NCBI GenBank assembly: GCA_033782935.1 | Contig: JAWQEG010000283.1 | Span: 1,426,001 to 1,490,000, forward strand | DNA length: 64,000 bases | Reading direction: 5' to 3' | Origin: Petrolisthes cinctipes | Taxonomy: Eukaryota; Arthropoda; Malacostraca; Decapoda; Porcellanidae | Part shown: positions 51,011 through 63,618 of the stretch, piece after piece | Layout: every line of letters starts with the position of its first letter | How positions within the stretch are numbered: the first letter of the stretch is position 1 | Made by a program: the position numbers and the translations under genes | Notes under the pieces: generated by a model | What the model was told of the DNA's origin: nothing | Databases searched by the model: none | The model's input: only the letters and a program-made list of their open reading frames with translations

Positions 51011-53064
51011 CAAATTCAGGCTCAAAACACCCGAAAATTCAATATTTTGGGGTCCCAGAAGCAATCTGTACATGCCTACTCAGTGCTAGAATATTTTCAA
51101 AATATAGGCTAAAAACATGCTAAAAATCGATCTTTTAGGTGCTAAAAAGTCAATATCTCAAATTCAGGCTCAAAACACCCGAAAATTCAATATTTTGGGG
51201 TCCCAGAAGCAATCTGTACATGCCTACTCCGTGTTAGAGTATTTTCAAAATAAAGGCCAAAAACATACTGAAAATCGATCTTTTAGGTGCCCAAAAGTCG
51301 GTATGTGCATGCATCTTCTGTACCCGTTTATATCTCAAATTCTGGCCCTAAACACCCGTAAATTCGATATTTTGGGGTCCCAGAAGCGATCTGTACATGC
51401 CTACTCCGTGTTAGAGTATTTTCAAAATTCAGGCCCAAAACATGCTGAAAATCGATATTTTTGGTGCCGAAAGTCAATATGTGCATGTATCTTCTGTACC
51501 CGTTTATATCTCAAATTCAGGCTCAAAACACCCGAAAATTCAATATTTTGGGGTCCCAGAAGCAATCTGTTCATGCCTACACAGTGCTAGAATATTTTCA
51601 AAATATAGGCTAAAAACATGCTAAAAATCGATCTTTTAGGTGCCAAAAAGTCGATATCTCAAATTCAGTCCCAAAACACCCGAAAATTAGATATTTAGGG
51701 GTCCCAGAAGCGATCTGTACATGCCTACTCCGTGTTAGAGTATTTTCAAAATACATGCTCAAAACATACTGAAAATCGTTCTTTTAGGTGCCAAAAAGTC
51801 GATATGTGCATGCATCTTCTGTACCCGTTTATATCTCAAATTCTGGCCCTAAACACCCAAAAATTCGATATTTTAGGGTCCCAGAAGCTATCTGTACATG
51901 CCTACTCCGTGTTAGAGTATTTTCAAAATTCATGCCCAAAACATGCTGAAAATCGATATTTTTGGTGCCCAAAGTCAATATGTGCATGTATCTTCTGTAC
52001 CCGTTTATATCTCAAATTCAGGCTCAAAACACCCGAAAATTCAATATTTTGGGGTCCCAGAAGCAATCTGTACAGTGCTAGAATATTTTCAAAATATAGG
52101 CTAAAAACATGCTAAAAATCGATCTTTTAGGTGCCAAAAAGTCGATATCTCAAATTCAGTCCCAAAACACCCGAAAATTCGATATTTAAGGGTCCCAGAA
52201 GCGATCTGTACATGCCTACTCCGTGTTAGAGTATTTTCAAAATACATGCTCAAAACATACTGAAAATCGATCTTTTAGGTGCACAAAAGTCGATATGTGC
52301 ATGCATCTTCAGTACCCGTTTATATCTCAAATTCAGGCTCAAAACACCCGAAAATTCAATATTTTTCGGTCCCAGAAGCAATCTGTACATGCCTACTCAG
52401 TGTTAGAGTATTTTCAAAATACAGGCCAAAAACATACTGAAAATCGATCTTTTAGGTGCCCAAAAGTCGATATGTGCATGCATCTTTAGTACCCGTTTAT
52501 ATCTCAAATTCAGGCTCAAAAAACCCTAAAATTCAATATTTTGGGGTCCCAGAAGCAATCTGTACATGCCTACTCAGTGCTAGAATATTTTCAAAATATA
52601 GGCTAAAAAACATGCTAAAAATCGATCTTTTAGGTGCTAAAAAGTCGATATCTCAAATTCAGTCCCAAAACACCCGAAAATTCGATATTTAGGGGTCCCA
52701 GAAGCGATCTGTACATGCCTACTCCGTGTTAGAGTATTTTCAAAATACATGCTCAAAACATACTGAAAATCGATCTTTTAGGTGCAAAAAAGTCGATATG
52801 TGCATGCATCTTCTGTACCCGTTTATATCTCAAATTCTGGCCCTAAACACCCGAAAATTCGATATTTTGGGGTCCCAGAAGCGATCTGTACATGCCTACT
52901 CCGTGTTAGAGTATTTTCAAAATTCAGGCCCAAAACATGCTGAAAATCGATATTTTTGGTGCCCAAAGTCAATATGTGCATGTATCTTCTGTACCCGTTT
53001 ATATATCAAATTCAGGCTCAAAACACCCGAAAATTCAATATTTTGGGGTCCCAGAAGCAATCTG

Positions 53065-53141
53065 TACATGCCTACTCAGTGCTAAAATTCAGGCTCAAAA
53101 CACCCGAAAATTCAATATTTTGGGGTCTCAGAAGCAATCTG
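53065..53141 (+). repeat. 77-bp truncated monomer, copy 1 of 3
   Basis: The monomer runs TACTCAGTGCTAAAATTCAG, jumping from the 5' part to the segment after ATCTC. Anchor spacing is 77, a loss of 100 bp from L. The same joint recurs at 57,301 and 61,405, each inside a longer duplicated block. Confidence 0.88.
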
Positions 53142-56100
53142 TACATGCCTACTCAGTGCTAGAATATTTTCAAAATATAGGCTAAAAACATGCTAAAAAT
53201 CGATCTTTTAGGTGCTAAAAAGTCGATATCTCAAATTCAGTCCCAAAACACCCGAAAATTCGATATTTAGGGGTCCCAGAAGCGATCTGTACATGCCTAC
53301 TCCGTGTTAGAGTATTTTCAAAATACATGCTCAAAACATACTGAAAATCGATCTTTTAGGTGCACAAAAGTCGATATGTGCATGCATCTTCAGTACCCGT
53401 TTATATCTCAAATTCAGGCTCAAAACACCCGAAAATTCAATATTTTGGGGTCCCAGAAGCAATCTGTACATGCCTACTCAGTGTTAGAGTATTTTCAAAA
53501 TACAGGCCCAAAACATGCTGAAAATCGATATTTTAGATGCCCAAAGTCAATATGTGCATGTATCTTCTGTACCCGTTTATATCTCAAATTCAGGCTCAAA
53601 ACACCCGAAAATTCAATATTTTGGGGTCCCAGAAGCAATCTGTACATGCCTACACAGTGCTAGAATATTTTCAAAATATAGGCTAAAAACATGCTATAAA
53701 TCGACATTTTAGGTGCCAAAAAATCGATATCTCAAATTCAGTCCCAAAACACCCGAAAATTCGATATTTAGAGGTCCCAGAAGGTATCTGTACATGCCTA
53801 CTCCGTGTTAGAGTATTTTCAAAATACAGGCCAAAAACATACTGAAAATCGATCTTTTAAGTGCGAAAAAGTCGATATGTGCATGCATCTTCTGTACCCG
53901 TTTATATCTAAAATTCAGGCTCAAAACACCCGAAAATTCAATATTTTGGGGTCCCAGAAGCAATCTGTACATGCCTACACAGTGCTAGAATATTTTCAAA
54001 ATATAGGCTAAAAACATGCTAAAAATCGATCTTTTAGGTGCCAAAAAGTCGATATATCCCAAATTCAGTCCCAAAACACCCGAAAATTAGATATTTGGGG
54101 GTCCCAGAAGCGATCTGTACATGCCTACTCCGTGTTAGAGTATTTTCAAAATACATGCTCAAAACATACTGAAAATCGATCTTTTAGGTGCCCAAAAGTA
54201 GATATGTGCATGCATCTTCTGTACCCGTTTATATCTCAAATTCTGGCCCTAAACACCCAAAAATTCGATATTTTGGGGTCCCAGAAGCGATCTGTACATG
54301 CCTACTCCGTGTTAGAGTATTTTCAAAATTCATGCCCAAAACATGCTGAAAATCGATATTTTTGGTGCCCAAAGTCAATATGTGCATGTATCTTCTGTAC
54401 CCGTTTATATCTCAAATTCAGGCTCAAAACACCCAAAAATTCAATATTTTGGGGTCCCAGAAGCAATCTGTACATGCCTACTCAGTGCTAGAATATTTTC
54501 AAAATATAGGCTAAAAACATGCTAAAAACCGATCTTTTAGATGCCAATAAGTCGATATCTCAAATTCAGTCCCAAAACACCCGAAAATTCGATATTTAGG
54601 GGTCCCAGAAGCGATCTGTACATGCCTACTCCGTGTTAGAGTATTTTCAAAATACAGGCCCAAAACATGCTGAAAATCGATATTTTACATGCCCAAAGTC
54701 AATATGTGCATGTATCTTCTGTACCAGTTTATATCTCAAATTCAGGCTCAAAACACCCGAAAATTCAATATTTTGGGGTCCCAGAAGCAATCTGTACATG
54801 CCTACACAGTGCTAGAATATTTTCAAAATATAGGCTAAAAACATGCTAAAAATCGTCATTTTAGGTGCCAAAAAATCGATATCTCAAATTCAGTCCCAAA
54901 ACACCCGAAAATTCGATATTTAGAGGTCCCAGAAGGTATCTGTACATGCCTACTCCGTGTTAGAGTATTTTCAAAATACAGGCCAAAAACATACTGAAAA
55001 TCGATCTTTTAGGTGCCCAAAAGTCGATATGTGCATGCATCTTCTGTACCCGTTTATATCTCAAATTCTGGCCCCAAACACCCGAAAATTCGATATTTTG
55101 GGGTCCCAGAAGCGATCTGTACATGCCTACTCCGTGTTAGAGTATTTTCATAATTCAGGCCCAAAACATGCTGAAAATCGATATTTTTGGTGCCCAAAGT
55201 CAATATGTGCATGTATCTTCTGTACCTGTTTATATCTCAAATTCAGGCTCAAAACACCCGAAATGTCGATATTTTGGGGTCCCAGAAGCGATCTGTACAT
55301 GCCTACTCCGTGTTAGAGTATTTTCAAAATTCAGGCCCAAAACATGCTGAAAATCGATATTTTTGGTGCCCAAAGTCAATATGTGCATGTATCTTCTGTA
55401 CCCGTTTATATCTCAAATTCAGGCTCAAAACACCCGAAAATTCAATATTTTGGGGTCCCAGAAGCAATCTGTACATGCCTACACAGTGCTAGAATATTTT
55501 CAAAATATAGGCTGAAAACATGCTAAAAATCGATCTTTTAGGTGCCAAAAAGTCGATATCTCAAATTCAGTCCCAAAACACCCGAAAATTCGATATTTAG
55601 GGGTCCCAGAAGCGATCTGTACATGCCTACTCCGTGTTAGAGTATTTTCAAAATACATGCTCAAAACATACTGAAAATCGATCTTTTAGGTGCACAAAAG
55701 TGGATATGTGCATGCATCTTCAGTACCCGTTTATATCTCAAATTCAGGCTCAAAACACCCGAAAATTCAATATTTTGGGGTCCCAGAAGCAATCTGTACA
55801 TGCCTACTCAGTGTTAGAGTATTTTCAAAATACAGGCCCAAAACATGCTGAAAATCGATATTTTAGATGCCCAAAGTCAATATGTGGATGTAACTTCTGT
55901 ACCCGTTTATATCTCAAATTCAGGCTCAAAACACCCGAAAATTCAATATTTTGGGGTCCCAGAAGCAATCTGTACATGCCTACACAGTGCTAGAATATTT
56001 TCAAAATATAGGCTAAAAACATGCTAAAAATCGACATTTTAGGTGCCAAAAAATCGATATCTCAAATTCAGTCCCAAAACACCCGAAAATTCGATATTTA

Positions 56101-57300
56101 GAGGTCCCAGAAGGTATCTGTACATGCCTACTCCGTGTTAGAGTATTTTCAAAATACAAGCCAAAAACATACTGAAAATCGATCTTTTAGGTGCACAAAA
56201 GTCGATATTTGCATGCATCTTAAATACCCGTTTATATCTCAAATTCAGGCTAAAAACACCCGAAAATTCAATATTTTGGGGTCCCAGAAGCAATCTGTAC
56301 ATGCCTACACAGTGCTAGAATATTTTCAAAATATAGGCTAAAAAATATGCTAAAAATCGACATTTTAGGTGCCAAAAAATCGATATCTCAAATTCAGTCA
56401 CAAAACACACGAAAATTCGATATTTAGAGGTCCCAGAAGGTATCAGTACGTGCCTACTCCGTGTTAGAGTATTTTCAAAATACAGGCCAAAAACATACTG
56501 AAAATCGATCTTTTAGGTGCCCAAAAGTCGATATGTGCATGCATCTTCTGTACCCGTTTATATCTCAAATTCTGGCCCTAAACACCCGAAAATTCGATAT
56601 TTTGGGGTCCCAGAAGCGATCTGTACATGCCTACTCCGTGTTAGAGTAGTTTCAAAATTCAGGCCCAAAACATGCTGAAAATCAATATTTTTGGTGCCCA
56701 AAGTGAATATGTGCATGTATATTCTGTACCCGTTTATATCTCAAATTCATGCTCAAAACACCCTAAAATACAATATTTTGGGGTCCCAGAAGCAATCTGT
56801 ACATGCCTACACAGTGCTAGAATATTTTCAAAATATAGGCTAAAAACATGCTAAAAATCGTCATTTTAGGTGCCAAAAAATCGATATCTCAAATTCAGTC
56901 CCAAAACACCCGAAAATTCGATATTTAGAGGTCCCAGAAGGTATCTGTACATGCCTACTCCGTATTAGAGTATTTTCAAAATACAGGCCAAAAACATACT
57001 GAAAATCGATCTTTTAGGTGCCCAAAAGTCGATATGTGCATGCATCTTCTGTACCCGTTTATATCTCAAATTCTGGCCCTAAACACCCGAAAATTCGATA
57101 TTTTGGGGTCCCAGAAGCGATCTGTACATGCCTACTCCGTGTTAGAGTACTTTCAAAATTCAGGCCCAAAACATGCTGAAAATCGATATTTTTGGTGCCC
57201 AAAGTCAATATGTGCATGTATCTTCTGTACCCGTTTATATCTCAAATTCAGGCTCAAAACACCCGAAAATTCAATATTTTGGGGTCCCAGAAGCAATCTG

Positions 57301-57377
57301 TACATGCCTACTCAGTGCTAAAATTCAGGCTCAAAACACCCGAAAATTCAATATTTTGGGGTCCCAGAAGCAATCTG
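57301..57377 (+). repeat. 77-bp truncated monomer, copy 2 of 3
   Basis: It has the same breakpoint as the unit 4,236 bp upstream. Roughly 57,030-58,145 matches 52,795-53,910 at that offset. The following anchor is mutated to TGTACCTGCC. Confidence 0.88.
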
Positions 57378-59343
57378 TACCTGCCTACTCAGTGCTAGAA
57401 TATTTTCAAAATATAGGCTAAAAACATGCTAAAAATCGATCTTTTAGGTGCCAAAAAGTCGATATCTCAAATTCAGTCCCAAAACACCCGAAAATTCGAT
57501 ATTGTGGGGTCCCAGAAGCGATCTGTACATGCCTACTCCGTGTTAGAGTATTTTCAAAATACATGCTCAAAACATACTGAAAATTGATCTTTTAGGTGCA
57601 CAAAAGTCGATATGTGCATGCATCTTCAGTACCCGTTTATATCTCAAATTCAGGCTCAAAACACCCGAAAATTCAATATTTTGGGGTCCCAGAAGCAATC
57701 TGTACATGCCTACTCAGTGTTAGAGTATTTTCAAAATACAGTCCCAAAACATGCTGAAAATCGATATTTTAGATGCCCAAAGTCAATATGTGCATGTATC
57801 TTCTGTACCCGTTTATATCTCAAATTCAGGCTCAAAACACCCGAAAATTCAATATTTTGGGGTCCCAGAAGCAATCTGTACATGCCTACACAGTGCTAGA
57901 ATATTTTCAAAATATAGGCTAAAAACATGCTATAAATCGACATTTTAGGTGCCAAAAAATCGATATCTCAAATTCAGTCCCAAAACACCCGAAAATTCGA
58001 TATTTAGGGGTCCCAGAAGGTATCTGTACATGCCTACTCCGTGTTAGAGTATTTTCAAAATACAGGCCAAAAACATACTGAAAATCGATCTTTTAAGTGC
58101 GAAAAAGTCGATATGTGCATGCATCTTCTGTACCCGTTTATATCTCAAATTCTGGCCCTAAACACCCGAAAATTCGATATTTTGGGGTCCCAGAAGCGAT
58201 CTGTACATGCCTACTCCGTGTTAGAGTATTTTCAAAATTCAGGCCCAAAACATGCTGAAAATCGATATTTTTGGTGCCCAAAGTCAATATGTGCATGTAT
58301 CTTCTGTACCCGTTTATATCTCAAATTCAGGCTCAAAACACCCACAAATTCAATATTTTGGGGTCCCAGAAGCAATCTGTACAGTGCTAGAATATTTTCA
58401 AAATATAGGCTAAAAACATGCTAAAAATCGATCTTTTAGGTGCCATAAAGTCGATATCTCAAATTCAGTCCCAAAACACCCGAAAATTCGATATTTAGGG
58501 GTCCCAGAAGCGATCTGTACATGCCTACTCCGTGTTAGAGTATTTTCAAAATACATTCTCAAAACATACTGAAAATCGATCTTTTAGGTGCATAAAAGTC
58601 GATATATGCATGCATCTTCAGTACCCGTTTATATCTCAAATTCAGGCTCAAAACACCCGAAAATTCAATATTTTGGAGTCACAGAAGCAATCTGTACATG
58701 CCTACTCAGTGTTAGAGTATTTTCAAAATACAGGCCCAAAACATGTTGAAAATCGATATTTTACATGCCCAAAGTCAATATGTGCATGTATCTTCTGTAC
58801 CCGTTTATATCTCAAATTCAGGCTCAAAACACCCGAAAATTCAATATTTTGGGGTCCCAGAAGCAATCTGTACATGCCAACACAGTGCTAGAATATTTTC
58901 AAAATATAGGCTAAAAACATGCTGAAAATCGATATTTTAGGTGCCAAAAAATCGATATCTCAAATTCAGTTCCAAAACACCCAAAAATTCGATATTTAGA
59001 GGTCCCAGAAGGTATCTGTACATGCATACTCCGTGTTAGAGTATTTTCAAAGTACAGGCCAAAAACATACTGAAAATCGATCTTTTAGGTGCCCAAAAGT
59101 CGATATGTGCATGCATCTTCTGTACCCGTTTATATCTCAAATTCTGGCCCTAAACACCCGAAAATTCGATAATTTGGGGTCCCAGAAGCAATCTGTACAT
59201 GCCTACACAGTGCTAGAATATTTTCAAAATATAGGCTAAAAACATGCTAAAAATCGACATTTTAGGTGCCAAAAAATCGATATCTCAAATTCAGTCCCAA
59301 AACACCCGAAAATTCTATATTTAGAGGTCCCAGAAGGTATCTG

Positions 59344-61051
59344 TACATGCCTACTCCGTGTTAGAGTATTTTCAAAATACAAGCCAAAAACATACTGAAA
59401 ATCGATCTTTTAGGTGCCCAAAAGTCGATATGTGCATGCATCTTCTGTACCCGTTTATAACTCAAATTCTGGCCCTAAACACCCGAAAATTCGATATTTT
59501 GGGGTCCCAGAAGCGATCTGTACATGCCTACTCCGTGTTAGAGTATTTTCAAAATTCAGGCCCAAAACATGCTGAAAATCGATATTTTTGGTGCCCAAAG
59601 TCAATATGTGCCTGTATCTTCTGTACCCGTTTATATCTCAAATTCAGGCTCAAAACACCCGAAAATTCAATATTTTGGGGTCCCAGAAGCAATCTGTACA
59701 TGCCTACTCAGTGTTAGAGTATTTTCAAAATTCAGGCACAAAACATGCTGAAAATCGATCTTTTAGGTGCACAAAAGTCGATATGTGCATGCATCTTCAG
59801 TACCCGTTTATATCTCAAATTCAGGCTCAAAAAACCCGAAAATTCGATATTTTGGGGTCCCAGAAGGTATCTGTACATGCCTACTCCGTGTTAGAGTATT
59901 TTCAAAATTCAGGCCCAAAACATGCTGAAAATCGATATTTTAGATGCCCAAAGTCAATATGTGCATGTATCTTCTGTACCCGTTTATATCTCAAATTCAG
60001 GCTCAAAACACCCGAAAATTCAATATTTTGGGGTCCCAGAAGCAATCTGTACATGCCTACACAGTGCTAGAATATTTTCAAAATATAGGCTAAAAACATG
60101 CTATAAATCGACATTTTAGGTGCCAAAAAATCGATATCTCAAATTCAGTCCCAAAACACCCGAAAATTCGATATTTAGAGGTCCCAGAAGGTATCTGTAC
60201 ATGCCTACTCCGTGTTAGAGTATTTTCAAAATACAGGCCAAAAACATACTGAAAATCGATCTTTTAGGTGCCAAAAAGTCGATATGTGCATGCATCTTCT
60301 GTACCCGTTTATATCTCAAATTCTGGCCCTAAACACCCGAAAATTCGATATTTTGGGGTCCCAGAAGCGATCTGTACATGCCTACTCCGTGTTAGAGTAT
60401 TTTCAAAATTCAGGCCCAAAACATGCTGAAAATCGATATTTTTGGTGCCCAAAGTCAATATGTGCATGTATCTTCTGTACCCGTTTATATCTCAAATTCA
60501 GGCTCAAAACACCCGAAAATTCAATATTTTGGGGTCCCAGAAGCAATCTGTACATGCCTACTCAGTGTTAGAGTATTTTCAAAATTCAGGCACAAAACAT
60601 GCTGAAAATCGATCTTTTAGGTGCACAAAAGTCGATATGTGCATGCATCTTCAGTACCCGTTTATATCTCAAATTCAGGCTCAAAAAACCCGAAAATTCG
60701 ATATTTTGGGGTCCCAGAAGGTATCTGTACATGCCTACTCCGTGTTAGAGTATTTTCAAAATTCAGGCCCAAAACATGCTGAAAATCGATATTTTAGATG
60801 CCCAAAGTCAATATGTGCATGTATCTTCTGTACCCGTTTATATCTCAAATTCAGGCTCAAAACACCCGAAAATTCAATATTTTGGGGTCCCAGAAGCAAT
60901 CTGTACATGCCTACTCAGTGCTAGAATATTTTCAAAATATAGGCTAAAAACATGCTATAAATCGACATTTTAGGTGCCAAAAAATCGATATCTCAAATTC
61001 AGTCCCAAAACACCCGAAAATTCGATATTTAGAGGTCCCAGAAGGTATCTG
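59344..61051 (+). repeat. 854-bp 5-mer HOR, two tandem copies
   Basis: Anchors in the first copy are spaced 177, 176, 177, 176, 148 (sum 854), and the next copy (60,198-61,051) repeats them. Shared marks are TTCAGGCACAAAACATGCTG and CTCAAAAAACCCGAAAATTC. Single-base differences include CTGTATC against ATGTATC and TACACAGTG against TACTCAGTG. A partial third copy runs from 61,052 to about 61,420 and then changes into the 77-bp truncated monomer. Confidence 0.9.
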
Positions 61052-61404
61052 TACATGCCTACTCCGTGTTAGAGTATTTTCAAAATACAGGCCAAAAACA
61101 TACTGAAAATCGATCTTTTAGGTGCCAAAAAGTCGATATGTGCATGCATCTTCTGTACCCGTTTATATCTCAAATTCTGGCCCTAAACACCCGAAAATTC
61201 GATATTTTGGGGTCCCAGAAGCGATCTGTACATGCCTACTCCGTGTTAGAGTATTTTCAAAATTCAGGCCCAAAACATGCTGAAAATCGATATTTTTGGT
61301 GCCCAAAGTCAATATGTGCATGTATCTTCTGTACCCGTTTATATCTCAAATTCAGGCTCAAAACACCCGAAAATTCAATATTTTGGGGTCCCAGAAGCAA
61401 TCTG

Positions 61405-61481
61405 TACATGCCTACTCAGTGCTAAAATTCAGGCTCAAAACACCCGAAAATTAAATATTTTGGGGTCCCAGAAGCAATCTG
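61405..61481 (+). repeat. 77-bp truncated monomer, copy 3 of 3
   Basis: It has the same breakpoint as the unit 4,104 bp upstream, within a matching stretch of about 61,140-62,050. A private change is AAAATTAAATATTTTGG. Confidence 0.88.
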
Positions 61482-62308
61482 TACATGCCTACTCAGTGCT
61501 AGAATATTTTCAAAATATAGGCTAAAAACATGCTAAAAATCGATCTTTTAGGTACCAAAAAGTCGATATCTCAAATTCAGTCCCAAAACACCCGAAAATT
61601 CGATATTTAGGGGTCCCAGAAGCGATCTGTACATGCCTACTCCGTGTTAGAGTATTTTCAAAATACATGCTCAAAACATACTGAAAATCGATCTTTTAGG
61701 TGCACAAAAGTCGATATGTGCATGCATCTTCAGTACCCGTTTATATCTCAAATTCAGGCTCAAAACACCCGAAAATTCAATATTTTGGGGTCCCAGAAGC
61801 AATCTGTACATGCCTACTCAGTGTTAGAGTATTTTCAAAATACAGGCCCAAAACATGCTGAAAATCGATATTTTAGATGCCCAAAGTCATTATGTGCATG
61901 TATCTTCTGTACCCGTTTATATCTCAAATTCAGGCTCAAAACACCCGAAAATTCAATATTTTGGGGTCCCAGAAACAATCTGTACATGCCTAAACAGTGC
62001 TAGAATATTTTCAAAATATAGGCTAAAAACATGCTATAAATCGACATTTTAGGTGCCAAAAAATCGATATCTCAAATTCAGTCCCAAAACCCCCGAAAAT
62101 TCGATATTTAGAGGTCCCAGAAGGTATCTGTACATGCCTACTCCGTGTTAGAGTATTTTCAAAATACAGGCCAAAAACATACTGAAAATCGATCTTTTAG
62201 GTGCCAAAAAGTCGATATGTGCATGCATCTTCTGTACCCGTTTATATCTCAAATTCTGGCCCTAAACACCCGAAAATTCGATATTTTGGGGTCCCAGAAG
62301 CAATCTGT

Positions 62309-63618
62309 ACAGTGCTAGAATATTTTCAAAATATAGGCTAAAAACATGCTAAAAAGCGATCTTTTAGGTGCCAAAAAGTCGATATCTCAAATTCAGTCCC
62401 AAAACACCCGAAAATTCGATATTTAGGGGTCCCAGAAGCGATCTGTACATGCCTACTCCGTGTTAGAGTATTTTCAAAATACATGCTCAAAACATACTGA
62501 AAATCGATCTTTTAGGTGCACAAAAGTCGATATGTGCATGCATCTTCAGTACCCGTTTATATCTCAAATTCAGGCTCAAAACACCCGAAAATTCAATATT
62601 TTTGAGTCCCAGAAGCAATCTGTACATGCCTACTCAGTGTTAGAGTATTTTCAAAATACAGGCCCAAAACATGCTGAAAATCGATATTTTACATGCCCAA
62701 AGTCAATATGTGCATGTATCTTCGGTACCCGTTTATATCTCAAATTCAGGCTCAAAACACCCGAAAATTCAATATTTTGGGGTCCCAGAAGCAATCTGTA
62801 CATGCCAACACAGTGCTAGAATATTTTCAAAATATAGGCTAAAAACATGCTGAAAATCGATATTTTAGGTGCCAAAAAATCGATATCTCAAATTCAGTTC
62901 CAAAACACCCGAAAATTCGATATTTAGAGGTCCCAGAAGGTATCTGTACATGCATACTCCGTGTTAGAGTATTTTCAAAATACAGGCCAAAAACATACTA
63001 AAAATCGATCTTTTAGGTGCCCAAAAGTCGATATGTGCATGCATCTTCTGTACCCGTTTATATCTCAAATTCTGGACCTAAACACACGAAAATTCGATAA
63101 TTTGTTGTCCCAGAAGCAATCTGTACATGCCTACACAGTGCTAGAATATTTTCAAAATATAGGCTAAAAACATGCTAAAAATCGACATTTTAGGTGCCAA
63201 AAAATCGATATCTCAAATTCAGTCCCAAAACACCCGAAAATTCTATATTGAAAGGTCCCAGAAGGTATCTGTACATGCCTACTCCGTGTTAGAGTATTTT
63301 CAAAATACAAGCCAAAAACATACTGAAAATCGATCTTTTAGGTGCCAAAAAGTCGATATGTGCATGCATCTTCTGTACCCGTTTATATCTCAAATTCTGG
63401 CCCTAAACACCCGAAAATTCGATATTTTGGGGTCCCAGAAGCGATCTGTACATGCCTACTCCGTGTTAGAGTATTTTCAAAATTCAGGCCCAAAACATGC
63501 TGAAAATCGATATTTTTGGTGCCCAAAGTCAATATGTGCCTGTATCTTCTGTACCCGTTTATATCTCAAATTCAGGCTCAAAACACCCGAAAATTCAATA
63601 TTTTGGGGTCCCAGAAGC
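62309..63618 (+). repeat. 1.3-kb block duplicated from 58,381-59,690 (offset 3,928)
   Basis: Both copies start at a monomer with a 10-base deletion (CTGTACAGTGCTAG) and share CATGCCAACACAGTG, TTTTACATGCCC, CAGTTCCAAAACACC and GATAATTTG. Similarity stops where this copy keeps GAAGCGATCTG at about 63,618 and the other has GAAGCAATCTG followed by a different monomer. Edges are approximate. Confidence 0.75.
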
